Positions 1 to 7,761 of a stretch of DNA of 12,639 nucleotides are shown in pieces (the stretch's first letter is position 1; every line of letters begins with the position of its first letter). The translations under genes were made by a program, and so were the position numbers. The DNA comes from Bacteroidales bacterium (GTDB lineage Bacteria > Bacteroidota > Bacteroidia > Bacteroidales > UBA7960): NCBI GenBank assembly GCA_003557965.1, contig PWND01000162.1, forward strand, positions 1 through 12,639, read 5' to 3'. Below the pieces are notes generated by a model that did not search any database, was not told the DNA's origin, and was given only the letters and a program-made list of their open reading frames with translations.

Positions 1-2
1 AA

Positions 3-1430
3 CCTGCATCCTTCCTGCGTGCTTTCAAATCAGTGTATCTTGGTGTTTTTATGAACTGCATTATAATTGCCTGGGTAAACCTGGCATTGATGTCAATACT
101 ACAGGTTTTTTTTGATATACCTGAAGCATACCTGATATGGATCATTGCTGCAATAATGTCTGTAACGGTAATCTACTCAGCAATTAGCGGCTTGTGGGGT
201 GTTGCCATTACTGACGCCGTACAGTTTGTAATTGCAATGGCAGCAAGTATTATCCTGGCAGTGATAGTTTTACAACTGGAAACAGTTGGTGGAATACACG
301 GGCTAAAGGAACAGTTACCCGAATCCAGCTTTAATTTTTTTCCAAATATTGGCGATGGAAATATGGCCGGGACACTCACTATTAGCATAGGTGCTTTTCT
401 TGCTTTTGCCGGTTTTCAATGGTGGGCAAGCTGGTACCCAGGCGCCGAACCCGGTGGAGGTGGGTATATTGCTCAAAGGATGATGAGCTGTAAAAATGAA
501 AAACATGCTGTTTTCTCTACATTGTTTTTTCAAATAGCACATTATTGCCTGAGGCCATGGCCATGGATAATTGTTGGCTTGGCAGCATTGATACTGTATC
601 CTGAACTTGGTGAAGATGAAAAACGACTGGGTTATGCTATGGCAATGAATGATTTCCTGCCTGTCGGCCTCAGAGGACTTATGCTGACTGCTTTTTTGGC
701 TGCATATATGAGCACAATATCAACACAGCTAAACTGGGGGTCAAGCTACATAGTCAACGACTTGTATAAACGATTCTTAAAAACTGACATTAACGAGGAT
801 GCTGAACAAAGTACCAATCATTATGTTTTCGCCGGAAGAGTATTTACAGTTGCCATTATGATTATAGCATTAATTGTTACAACAATGATTGAAACTATTT
901 CGGGTGTGTGGCTTTTTGTTATTGAATGTGGTGCAGGGCTGGGGCTTGTTTTAATACTTAGATGGTATTGGTGGAGAATAAATGCATGGAGCGAAATTGC
1001 CGCAACAATAACTCCATTTATTGCTTACGCTTTTTCCAATTTTTACCTCGTTGATTTATTACCTGAAAGCTTTACTGTGCACAGGGGCCCGTTCTTTGTT
1101 ACTGTTGGCATTACAACTATTACATGGATAATAGTTACTTTTTTTACCAGGCCCGAAAAGAAAAGTGTTCTTAAAAACTTTTATAACAAAGTGAATCCTG
1201 ATGGCGCATGGAAACCCGTGCAAGTTGAAGAGAAGAAGAGAAAAAACCAAATTTTAAAGCTTGTATGGTGTTGGCTCAGTGGTGTTGTAATGACATATTC
1301 AGTTTTATTTGCAACCGGGAAGCTTATTTTTGCGGAATACTTTGCTGCTTTATATTGGCTGATATTGGCTGTTGCCGGATTGCTTTCACTGCTTTGGGCC
1401 TTGCCTAAAACACAGGTTTTAAGGGATTAG
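3..1430 (+). CDS. Sodium:solute symporter (SSS family), 5' end cut off by window edge
   Basis: Inner-membrane secondary transporter of the SSS (SLC5-like) family, which couples Na+ influx to uptake of a solute such as a sugar, amino acid or organic acid. The frame is open from base 3 with no stop, so the first visible residues (PASFLRAFK) are internal and the GTG at 33 is not the true start; about 475 residues are visible. Family marks, counted from base 3, are an SGLWGV...TDAVQF stretch near residues 62-74, a glycine-rich loop ending GGGGYIAQRM near 151-160, and a Ser/Thr-rich helix (AYMSTISTQLNWGSS, then VNDLYKRF) near 234-258, where the family places its sodium site. Many hydrophobic helices follow, up to the last residue. 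The substrate cannot be told from sequence, and the upstream neighbours that might indicate it lie outside the window. Family assignment is firm; specificity is unknown. Confidence 0.9.
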   Translation, partial: PASFLRAFKSVYLGVFMNCIIIAWVNLALMSILQVFFDIPEAYLIWIIAAIMSVTVIYSAISGLWGVAITDAVQFVIAMAASIILAVIVLQLETVGGIHGLKEQLPESSFNFFPNIGDGNMAGTLTISIGAFLAFAGFQWWASWYPGAEPGGGGYIAQRMMSCKNEKHAVFSTLFFQIAHYCLRPWPWIIVGLAALILYPELGEDEKRLGYAMAMNDFLPVGLRGLMLTAFLAAYMSTISTQLNWGSSYIVNDLYKRFLKTDINEDAEQSTNHYVFAGRVFTVAIMIIALIVTTMIETISGVWLFVIECGAGLGLVLILRWYWWRINAWSEIAATITPFIAYAFSNFYLVDLLPESFTVHRGPFFVTVGITTITWIIVTFFTRPEKKSVLKNFYNKVNPDGAWKPVQVEEKKRKNQILKLVWCWLSGVVMTYSVLFATGKLIFAEYFAALYWLILAVAGLLSLLWALPKTQVLRD

Positions 1431-1436
1431 TCAAAT

Positions 1437-1474
1437 GAGATTATTAATTATAAAAAATGAATAATTCACTTTTT
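1437..1474 (+). terminator. Weak AT-rich terminator-like hairpin after the symporter
   Basis: A stem of about 8 bp with one bulged base (1437-1445 with 1460-1467) has a 14-nt loop and is followed by five T residues. It starts 7 nt after the symporter stop codon, which suits a terminator. The stem is almost entirely A:T, so it is only weakly supported. Confidence 0.25.
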
Positions 1475-1593
1475 ACAACATTACCAGGCAAAAAGGAGTT
1501 ATATAAAATATAAATGAGAATTTATTATTAATATACACTGCTAAAGCTTAAAATTAGTAAAGTGTGAAACATAAGGGCTTCATTGAAATAAAA

Positions 1594-1606
1594 TCACCTA
1601 AGGTGA
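1594..1606. promoter_or_regulatory. Small perfect dyad upstream of the MacA-like gene
   Basis: TCACCTAAGGTGA is a perfect inverted repeat around one central base. It lies 55 nt before the start codon of the membrane-fusion protein gene, inside a 231-nt gap (1431-1661) that otherwise contains only AT-rich sequence. As RNA it could form a 5-bp stem with a UAA triloop. As DNA it has the form of a small operator. No TAnnTTTG promoter element was found in this gap on either strand, so the promoter of the following pair is not identified. Confidence 0.25.
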
Positions 1607-1661
1607 AATTTTATAATGCCCATATAGCTGTAAAACAATTTAATAATGATAATTTATACAG

Positions 1662-2900
1662 ATGAAGCGTAAAAGAATAGGCATAACTGTGGTTCTTGTT
1701 TTTATAATCGCAGGATTATGGTTTTTTTTAAGAAGCGGCCCCGCTGCCGTTGAAATGGTTGTAGTTCCTGTAAAACAGGGCCCTTTTGTAATTAGTATTT
1801 ACACAAGTGGTGAGCTTGAGGCTAAGAATTCAGAAAATATTCATGGCCCATCAGGCCTCAGAACAGTTGGAATCTGGAATGTTTCAATCAGTGAATTAAT
1901 CCCGGAAGGCAGCATTGTTGAAAAAGGAGACTGGGTTGCTACTCTTGACCGGACAGAAATAAGCAACCGCCTTAAAGATGTTGAAACAGAACTGGAGAAG
2001 CTTGAAATGATGCATACTCAAACAAGGCTGGATACCACCATAGAGTTGAGAAATGCACGTGATGAACTTGTGAATCTTAAATTCTCTAAAGAGGAGGCAG
2101 AGCTTACATTGCAGCAGTCAAAATTTGAGCCTCCGGCAACAATAAGACAAGCTGAAATTGCCCTTGAAAAACTGGATCGTTCATATCAGCAATCTCTGCA
2201 TAATTATGAACTGAGAAAACAACAAGCAAAAGCTAAGATGCAGGAGGTCACAGCATCCCTAAACCAGGTAAGAAGAAGGCATGAAAACATGCTTGCTGTA
2301 CTTGATGAATTTGTAATTACTGCACCTAAAGATGGAATGGTTATTTACAGAAGAAGCTGGGATGGCTCTAAGGTTACTGTGGGATCGCAAATTAGCACAT
2401 GGGACAATATTGTTGCTACACTGCCGGACTTTTCTGTAATGATTAGCAAAACCTATGTAAACGAAATTGATATTAGTAAAGTAAGATCAGGACAACATGC
2501 AGAAATAATAATTGATGCTTTCCCTGAAAAAACTTTTACAGGTTCTGTAACGGAAGTTGCTAATATAGGAGAGCAAAGGCCAAACCAGGATTCAAGGGTG
2601 TTTGAGGTAAAAATAATGGTTAATGAATCAGATACCATTATGAGGCCTGCTATGACAACTAAAAATACTATAATTACTGATAAAATTGAGAGTGCTTTAT
2701 TTGTTCCAATAGAAGCAGTACATACTATTGATACCATAGCTTATGTGTTTAAACAGGAACACAGAGTTATTAAAAAAGAAGTAATTACAGGTAAAAGAAA
2801 TGAAAACCATATTATAATAAAGGATGGTCTAAAGAAAGGGGATAAAGTATTATTAACGATACCTGGTGACACAGAATCATTAACATTTGAAAGGCTTTAG
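1662..2900 (+). CDS. HlyD/MacA-like periplasmic adaptor (membrane-fusion protein)
   Basis: Periplasmic adaptor subunit of a tripartite efflux or secretion system, anchored in the inner membrane and expected to bridge a MacB-type ABC permease to an outer-membrane channel. Visible architecture of the 412 residues: basic start and one membrane helix (about 7-23); first lipoyl half (about 60-97, with a SIVEKGDWVATLD turn); a long charged coiled-coil hairpin (about 100-213); second lipoyl half (about 217-250, TAPKDGMVIYRRSWDG); a beta-barrel domain (about 258-340); and a membrane-proximal domain to the C-terminus. The length is normal for the family. The permease gene follows after 41 nt with no promoter or terminator signal, so the two are probably one operon. 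The ATG at 1662 is chosen because it directly precedes the basic stretch and anchor helix. The exported substrate is unknown. Confidence 0.88.
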   Translation: MKRKRIGITVVLVFIIAGLWFFLRSGPAAVEMVVVPVKQGPFVISIYTSGELEAKNSENIHGPSGLRTVGIWNVSISELIPEGSIVEKGDWVATLDRTEISNRLKDVETELEKLEMMHTQTRLDTTIELRNARDELVNLKFSKEEAELTLQQSKFEPPATIRQAEIALEKLDRSYQQSLHNYELRKQQAKAKMQEVTASLNQVRRRHENMLAVLDEFVITAPKDGMVIYRRSWDGSKVTVGSQISTWDNIVATLPDFSVMISKTYVNEIDISKVRSGQHAEIIIDAFPEKTFTGSVTEVANIGEQRPNQDSRVFEVKIMVNESDTIMRPAMTTKNTIITDKIESALFVPIEAVHTIDTIAYVFKQEHRVIKKEVITGKRNENHIIIKDGLKKGDKVLLTIPGDTESLTFERL

Positions 2901-2941
2901 CAGGTTAATCAAAAAAACTATATAAGCATTATACTTAATTC

Positions 2942-4315
2942 ATGAAGAAACCAAAATATAAAAACCTGAAAGTCCTGTTTTCAACAGAAAGGTTTTTTTA
3001 TAACATCAATGCTGCATTTGACTCTGTTTTTACTAACAGGTTTCGCAGTTTGCTTACAGCTTTAGGTATAATATTCGGTGTTGCGGCAGTTATAGCTATG
3101 CTTGCTATTGGAAGCGGGGCAAGGCAGGAAATATTAGACCAGATGAAAATGGTGGGAGTTAATAATATAATTATTCGGCCTTTAATGCTAAACGACCCAA
3201 AAGTTGAAGATGAAATCAGGGGCAGGTTTACTCCCGGCCTTACAATGTCGGATGCAGAAAGTATAAGTGCGGTATTACCTACAATAAACAGGATAAGCCC
3301 GGAAATTGAGATTAGCACCCATGCTTCAAGGGATTTTATCAGGCGGCCGGTAAGATTAGCCGGAGTCACACCTGGCTATTTTGAGGTTTTTAACCTTGAT
3401 ATTATTCACGGGGCAATGTTTACAGAAGAACATTTAAAAAAAGGCAGCCCGGCTTGCATTATTGGCAGCAATATACGACTGATATATTTTGGTAATTCTG
3501 ACCCCATTGGACAACAAATAAAGTGTGGAAATAACTGGCTAACTATTGTTGGGGTAGTTGAAGAAAGACATATTGCAGAAGAAAGCATTGCCGACTTAGG
3601 CGTAGCACAGTTTGCTAATACTATTTATACTCCTGTAAGGACTGTATTGCTAAGATATACTGACCGCTCGTTTGTTTCCGCAGTTGACATTCAAAGACAA
3701 AGAGCAAACCAAAGAGCAGGCCGAAGCCAAAATAATAATGATGAAGAAGAAAAAACAGTTAATCATCATCAACTCGACAGAATTGTTGTGCAAGTTGAAG
3801 AATCAGGCCAGCTTATTCCTACCGCCAACATAATTGAAAGAATGCTTAAACGAAAACATAATGATGTAAAAGATTTTGAAGTCATCATCCCTGAAATTTT
3901 ATTGCGGCAAGAGCAAAGAACAAGAGATATCTTTAATGTTGTGCTTGGAGCAATTGCCGGAATTTCACTCCTTGTGGGAGGAATAGGAATTATGAATATT
4001 ATGCTTGCGAATGTGATGGAAAGAACACGTGAAATAGGAGTGAGGCTTGCTGTAGGTGCAAAAAAAACAGATATCATTTTTCAGTTTTTGGCAGAATCAA
4101 CGTTTATTAGCCTTACAGGCGGCATAATAGGAGTATTTCTTGGAATATTTTTATCAGGTTTGATTATGAGAATTACCGGAATTCTGACAATAGTATCCCT
4201 CCAGGCAATACTAATCTCTTTTGGAGTTGCCGCGATAGTAGGAATAGCATTTGGCTTTATGCCGGCTAAAAAAGCCGCAGAGAAAGACCCCGTAACATCA
4301 CTCAGGTACGAATAA
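2942..4315 (+). CDS. MacB-like ABC transporter permease (FtsX family), no ATPase domain
   Basis: Inner-membrane permease of the MacB/FtsX type, thought to act as a mechanotransmitter that drives its adaptor and outer-membrane partners. It has 457 residues: a cytoplasmic start; first membrane helix with the RSLLTALGIIFGVAAVI pattern (about 35-58); a MacB-type periplasmic domain (about 60-325, with VRLAGVTPGYF); then three C-terminal helices (about 333-355, 385-408 and 422-440). The signatures MNIMLANVMERTREIGVRLAVGAKK and PAKKAAEKDPVTSLRYE, typical of MacB permeases, are both present. There is no Walker A or ABC signature in this protein or in its neighbours, so the nucleotide-binding subunit must be encoded elsewhere. 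A hydrophilic insert (about 248-276, rich in R, Q, N and E) interrupts the periplasmic domain. The paired adaptor gene lies just upstream. Confidence 0.88.
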   Translation: MKKPKYKNLKVLFSTERFFYNINAAFDSVFTNRFRSLLTALGIIFGVAAVIAMLAIGSGARQEILDQMKMVGVNNIIIRPLMLNDPKVEDEIRGRFTPGLTMSDAESISAVLPTINRISPEIEISTHASRDFIRRPVRLAGVTPGYFEVFNLDIIHGAMFTEEHLKKGSPACIIGSNIRLIYFGNSDPIGQQIKCGNNWLTIVGVVEERHIAEESIADLGVAQFANTIYTPVRTVLLRYTDRSFVSAVDIQRQRANQRAGRSQNNNDEEEKTVNHHQLDRIVVQVEESGQLIPTANIIERMLKRKHNDVKDFEVIIPEILLRQEQRTRDIFNVVLGAIAGISLLVGGIGIMNIMLANVMERTREIGVRLAVGAKKTDIIFQFLAESTFISLTGGIIGVFLGIFLSGLIMRITGILTIVSLQAILISFGVAAIVGIAFGFMPAKKAAEKDPVTSLRYE

Positions 4316-4334
4316 GATTTTTTGCTGCTCTTTT

Positions 4335-4365
4335 TATGTAAAACACTCTCAATTTTGTAAATTTG
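4335..4365 (+). promoter_or_regulatory. Bacteroidota-type promoter for elbB
   Basis: TAAATTTG at 4358-4365 is an exact match to the Bacteroidota -7 consensus TAnnTTTG. The -33 box is poor: TATG at 4335-4338, with a 19-nt spacer, in place of TTTG. The predicted transcript would begin near 4370, giving a 5' leader of about 70 nt before the elbB start. This suggests that elbB is transcribed separately from the efflux pair. Confidence 0.5.
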
Positions 4366-4441
4366 TTTTCAGCCAAAACAACAAGAAACGACATAATTGT
4401 TTAAGGAATTATTTATTAATTAAAAACAAAAAATAAGAAAC

Positions 4442-5089
4442 ATGAAAAAATTTGCAGTAGTTTTAGCAGGAAATGGCGTATTTGATGGCGCTGAGATACA
4501 TGAAGCAACCCTAACATTATACGCTATTAATAAGAATGGTGCTGACTATGAAATATTTGCTCCTGACATTCCTCAACACCATGTAATAAATCATATTACA
4601 GGGAAAGAGATGAATGAGCAAAGAAATGTTCTTATAGAGTCAGCTCGTATAGCAAGAGGAAAAATCAATGACCTGAAAAATTTTAACCCTGCCGTTTTTG
4701 ATGCCTTGATATTCCCGGGAGGGTTTGGAGCAGCAAAAAACCTGTGTGATTTTGCATTTAAAGGGCCGGAGTGTACAGTAAATGAAGATGTGGCAAAGGC
4801 AATTACAGGAATGCATAAAGCCGGCAAACCAATAGGTGCTTTGTGCATATCTCCGGTTTTATTGGCAAAGGTTTTAAAAGATGTTGAAATTACAATTGGG
4901 CAGGATGAAGGAACAGCTGAAGCAATAAGTGCCTTAGGTGCTAAACACAAAAAAACAAACCATACAGAAGTAACTGTAGATGAGAAAAACAAAGTGTTTA
5001 CGACACCTTGCTATATGCTTGATGCAAATATTGCGCAAATTGGAGATGGTGCGGAAAATATAGTTAAAGAAATGTTGAAGTATTTGTAA
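4442..5089 (+). CDS. elbB: ElbB-type glyoxalase/DJ-1-superfamily protein
   Basis: Cytoplasmic protein of the DJ-1/PfpI (class I glutamine amidotransferase-like) superfamily. It closely follows the pattern of E. coli ElbB, which was linked to early isoprenoid biosynthesis and has glyoxalase activity in vitro; the physiological role remains uncertain. The 215 residues match the family's usual length. Visible landmarks are GNGVFDGAEIHEATLTL (about 10-26, with the conserved Glu18/Glu21 region), VINHITGKEMNEQRNVLIESARIARG (about 48-73), PGGFGAAKNL (about 92-101), the nucleophile-elbow cysteine Cys135 in GALCISP, and TTPCYMLDANIAQI (about 187-200). The ATG at 4442 is the natural start, since the first beta strand (KKFAVVLAG) begins there. 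It converges with the LtaS-like gene, 26 nt away. Assignment is firm; the in vivo substrate is not known. Confidence 0.93.
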   Translation: MKKFAVVLAGNGVFDGAEIHEATLTLYAINKNGADYEIFAPDIPQHHVINHITGKEMNEQRNVLIESARIARGKINDLKNFNPAVFDALIFPGGFGAAKNLCDFAFKGPECTVNEDVAKAITGMHKAGKPIGALCISPVLLAKVLKDVEITIGQDEGTAEAISALGAKHKKTNHTEVTVDEKNKVFTTPCYMLDANIAQIGDGAENIVKEMLKYL

Positions 5090-5115
5090 AAAAAATACTC
5101 ATTAAATCATAGCTG

Positions 5116-7146
5116 TTAAGGAATTTCTTTTGTTACAGGCTTGTAAATTTTATTTAGCCTGCAGGCATAATCATTCAGAATGATGAAATGCTTTAATGCT
5201 TCTTCCATTTTTTTTGTTGCCTTGTGGCCGGAAGATGGCTTAATGTTTAGCTGATGATCAATTCTGAACAATCTGCCTTCCGATAAAAAATACTCTTCCC
5301 AGAGTAGTTCATCAATATTTCTGTTAACCCTCATAAGGGGGATAAATCTGTTGTTCTGAAAAGTAGTATTAGTGTCGAGAGGCATACCTAACCAATGAAC
5401 CTCCTGCGGCGATTTGAAGTTAAAGTTTTTACTTAACATGCTGGCCAGGGTGGGAGTAAGGTCGGCTATTGATGATACTGCCGGAAACTTTTTTGCATCT
5501 TTTAGCAGTGGAGAATATATAAGTAATGGCACATGATATTTTTCTAATGGGTTAAAATCATGCATGGGCAGGTGATGATCACCGAAAATAAAGAAAATAG
5601 TGTTGTTATATTCCGGCCTTTGCCGGTAGGCTTTAAAAAAGTTTCGAAGCGCATTATCAGTATAAAGAATAGTAGAAAACTGCTTGATTCTGCGGTTATA
5701 AAAATTTTCACTTTCTTTTCTTTCATCAAAAGTGCTAAGCTGTTGCCTTACTTTTTGCTTCCAGTAGTTTTGCTGTGGCACAATAAACGGGTCATGCATG
5801 CTAAGCGTCATGTAAATGTCAAAACGTGGCTTGTTGCAATCAATCGAGTCAAGGATCTCTAAAGAACGCTCAAAAACAGCATGGTCGGGATAGCCCCATG
5901 TAAAGCCGTCATCTAGGGTGTCGGTTTTTTCATATTCATTGCCAAAGCCTTTATCATCTAATATAAAGTCTATTCCGGCTTCTTTAAGAAAAACTTCTTT
6001 ATAATCGAAATAAGCCCATCCGCCATAAAAGAAATTTAGCTTGTAACCTGAATTTCTTAATAATGTATTTATAGAAATAAATTCCGGATAGCGGCCGTCT
6101 TCAATTAATGCCATAAACCCTTTATTCCCGTATGGCAAAGATCCAAGAGCTGAAGGAAGTACGTTGAAAGTTCGCTCAGAGGTAGCTATAAAGTTTTCCC
6201 AATACAGGCTATGCTTAGCAAGAGAATCTAAAAATGGAGTGAAACTCCCCCAGCGTGCATCAGGGCCTGAAAAATTACGCGATAAGCTTTCAACAATTAC
6301 AAAAACAACAACAGGCTTTTCAGTTTTAAATTCAAAAAAACTACCTATCACATCTTTGTCATTGTTTTTTCTCAAAAAAGGAAATGTGTAATCAGTGTAT
6401 TTAAAATGAGGAAAATTTTCCTGGTAACTCTCTGTTGTATATGCAATGTCGTAATCTAAGTAATAAATACCGGTTTTGTAGTTAAGTATTAATTGTTTTG
6501 CCAGGTACGATGTTTTATTGATTTTTTGGTAAAATATCCGGTTCTGCTCGTACTGTCGGATATCAGGTGTGATGTTATTAAAGAAAACAAGCACTATAAA
6601 AAATGGCAGGAACAAAGCCATTTGAATTTTAAAAGAAAGTTTCAGCTTAAACACAAATAACCATGGCAGTATAATTGATAACCCAAACACTGTCAGGAAC
6701 TTAAATAATTGCACAAAACTAAAACTTGCAGAAGATGTAATAATGTAAACAATATCAGAAAAGGAATATATCAACAACGAGTGGTCTAAGGGAATGTGGG
6801 TTTCAAGATAGTATTCTGACAGCGCCCATGTGAGCAAGGCAATAAATACTATTAGAGCGTTGGATATAATATATGTTGCTTTGTGAAATTTGCCGGGCAC
6901 CAAAGCAAACAGGAAAATCAAAAAACAAACAATAATGCCAGCTAATAAAAGGTCATACCTTAGGCCATAAATATACACCATGCTGATGCCTTCAGAGTAC
7001 TGAGAAGAAAGTGATAAATATTCGAATAACCGGATTGATGCGAACAAAAAAAACAATACCCATGATAGTATTATGGGTGTTGAGGTTTTTTTTAATATAA
7101 TAGAAATGTGTTTGGAAATATTATCTGCTTTCATCCTCAAGCTCAT
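5116..7146 (-). CDS. LtaS-like membrane phosphotransferase / sulfatase-fold protein
   Basis: Integral membrane enzyme of the LTA-synthase family within the alkaline phosphatase/sulfatase superfamily. Members in Gram-positives polymerise glycerol phosphate, and Gram-negative relatives move phosphoglycerol or similar groups onto glycans or lipids. It has 676 residues: about five hydrophobic helices (roughly 23-40, 62-82, 92-110, 148-168 and 174-190), then a large extracytoplasmic catalytic domain (about 275-600). Likely catalytic residues, by analogy with LtaS, are Glu286 in VIVESLS (metal), Thr326 in SERTFNVLPSALGSLPYG (nucleophile), His451 in MHDPF, and Asp523/His524 in FGDHH (metal). Two starts are possible: ATG at 7146 (26-nt overlap with the upstream SPOR-like gene) or ATG at 7134 (residue 5, 14-nt overlap). 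Either implies translational coupling. The acceptor cannot be deduced, and a Bacteroidota cell is not expected to make lipoteichoic acid. Confidence 0.85.
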   Translation of the reverse strand: MSLRMKADNISKHISIILKKTSTPIILSWVLFFLFASIRLFEYLSLSSQYSEGISMVYIYGLRYDLLLAGIIVCFLIFLFALVPGKFHKATYIISNALIVFIALLTWALSEYYLETHIPLDHSLLIYSFSDIVYIITSSASFSFVQLFKFLTVFGLSIILPWLFVFKLKLSFKIQMALFLPFFIVLVFFNNITPDIRQYEQNRIFYQKINKTSYLAKQLILNYKTGIYYLDYDIAYTTESYQENFPHFKYTDYTFPFLRKNNDKDVIGSFFEFKTEKPVVVFVIVESLSRNFSGPDARWGSFTPFLDSLAKHSLYWENFIATSERTFNVLPSALGSLPYGNKGFMALIEDGRYPEFISINTLLRNSGYKLNFFYGGWAYFDYKEVFLKEAGIDFILDDKGFGNEYEKTDTLDDGFTWGYPDHAVFERSLEILDSIDCNKPRFDIYMTLSMHDPFIVPQQNYWKQKVRQQLSTFDERKESENFYNRRIKQFSTILYTDNALRNFFKAYRQRPEYNNTIFFIFGDHHLPMHDFNPLEKYHVPLLIYSPLLKDAKKFPAVSSIADLTPTLASMLSKNFNFKSPQEVHWLGMPLDTNTTFQNNRFIPLMRVNRNIDELLWEEYFLSEGRLFRIDHQLNIKPSSGHKATKKMEEALKHFIILNDYACRLNKIYKPVTKEIP

Positions 7147-7645
7147 CTAAATCTTCCTGCTCATCAGTGTCCTCGGGTTCATCAGTATCTTCATGCTCAT
7201 CTTCTTCATCAATTTCTTTTTCAGCAAAAATCTCAAGAGCGGGAAAGTTGATATTTTCTCTAATCACGTACGCATGCGGATAATCTCTTTGTATTTTTCT
7301 TAAAAAGCGAGTTGCATCAAGGCGTGTTCTGAAATCGCCGACTCTTATCCTGTAATTTGGTTCCATATATGTTATATATGAAGCTACTTCCGGATATTTT
7401 TCATCGAATGTGGCTTGTTCATTTTCTGTGCGGACTTTCGACCTGATGCCGGTGTCAGTGTATATATGAACCCTGTACCCGTTTAAACTTTGGTTTTGTT
7501 TGTTGCTTCTAATATGGAGTTCCAGTAAATCATTAATCAGGCTGTCGTGCACAACTACCGCTGGCTGCTTGTTGTATGAACCCTGAGAATATGCAACAAA
7601 GCATATCTTTATAAAAAAAATTGTTAATAGTTTGAATTTAAGCAT
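7121..7645 (-). CDS. Secreted SPOR-domain-like protein with acidic repeat tail
   Basis: Predicted exported protein of 174 residues. It has a signal peptide (about 1-20, hydrophobic IFFIKICFVAYSQ), a short linker, a SPOR-like domain (about 56-132) and an unusually acidic tail (142-174). The SPOR reading rests on the GYRVHIYT start, the YRIRVGDFRTRLDATRF core and the strand YVIRENI, the typical spacing for a domain that binds denuded septal peptidoglycan. The tail contains three consecutive hexapeptides, EDTDEP, EDTDEQ and EDLDEL (residues 152-169). The gene ends inside the start of the LtaS-like gene, so the two are probably translated in a coupled manner and may work together in the envelope. 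Without a profile search the SPOR call is good but not certain. The function of the tail is unknown. Confidence 0.75.
   Translation of the reverse strand: MLKFKLLTIFFIKICFVAYSQGSYNKQPAVVVHDSLINDLLELHIRSNKQNQSLNGYRVHIYTDTGIRSKVRTENEQATFDEKYPEVASYITYMEPNYRIRVGDFRTRLDATRFLRKIQRDYPHAYVIRENINFPALEIFAEKEIDEEDEHEDTDEPEDTDEQEDLDELEDESR
7139..7192 (-). repeat. Three tandem 18-nt repeats encoding the acidic hexapeptides
   Basis: Three adjacent 18-nt units (7175-7192, 7157-7174 and 7139-7156) encode EDTDEP, EDTDEQ and EDLDEL on the minus strand. The units have diverged at several bases but keep the same period. The last unit contains the ATG (7144-7146) that is the longest possible start of the following LtaS-like gene. 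Confidence 0.8.
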
Positions 7646-7678
7646 TACGAAAACTTTTGCTTCTTCTTAATTATTTTA

Positions 7679-7686
7679 CAAATTTA
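7679..7686 (-). promoter_or_regulatory. Bacteroidota -7 promoter element before the SPOR-like gene
   Basis: Read on the minus strand, this is TAAATTTG, an exact TAnnTTTG match. It would start a transcript near 7673, about 28 nt before the SPOR-like start codon. No good TTTG -33 box lies 19-21 nt further upstream. The 116-nt gap to xseB and this element suggest that the SPOR/LtaS-like pair has its own promoter. Confidence 0.4.
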
Positions 7687-7761
7687 TGAAGATTTATTTC
7701 TTAAAATTATAAATCGTTTAAAAACTGGCAGAAAAATTTCTTCTTAATGTTTAACTATATA

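Noticed and set aside
1431..1661. Promoter for the MacA-like gene
   Set aside because: No TTTG or TAnnTTTG element occurs on the plus strand in this gap, so no promoter position can be supported by the phylum consensus.
2998..3369. Long open frame antisense to the MacB-like permease gene (123 codons)
   Set aside because: It lies fully inside a well-supported gene on the other strand, has no recognisable domain or promoter, and its composition is what the complement of a hydrophobic membrane protein gives.
4591..4992. Open frame of 133 codons antisense to elbB
   Set aside because: It lies entirely inside elbB, which matches its family from end to end, and it has no plausible domain.
5090..5115. 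Bidirectional terminator between convergent elbB and the LtaS-like gene
   Set aside because: Only an A-run followed by mixed sequence is present in the 26 nt; no inverted repeat could be paired.
5560..5862. Plus-strand open frame of 100 codons inside the LtaS-like gene
   Set aside because: It is embedded in the catalytic-domain coding sequence of a clear gene, with no family resemblance and no start signals.
7646..7761. Possible small gene or RNA between the SPOR-like gene and xseB
   Set aside because: The 116-nt AT-rich gap shows only a -7 promoter element; no stable stem, terminator or credible frame was found.
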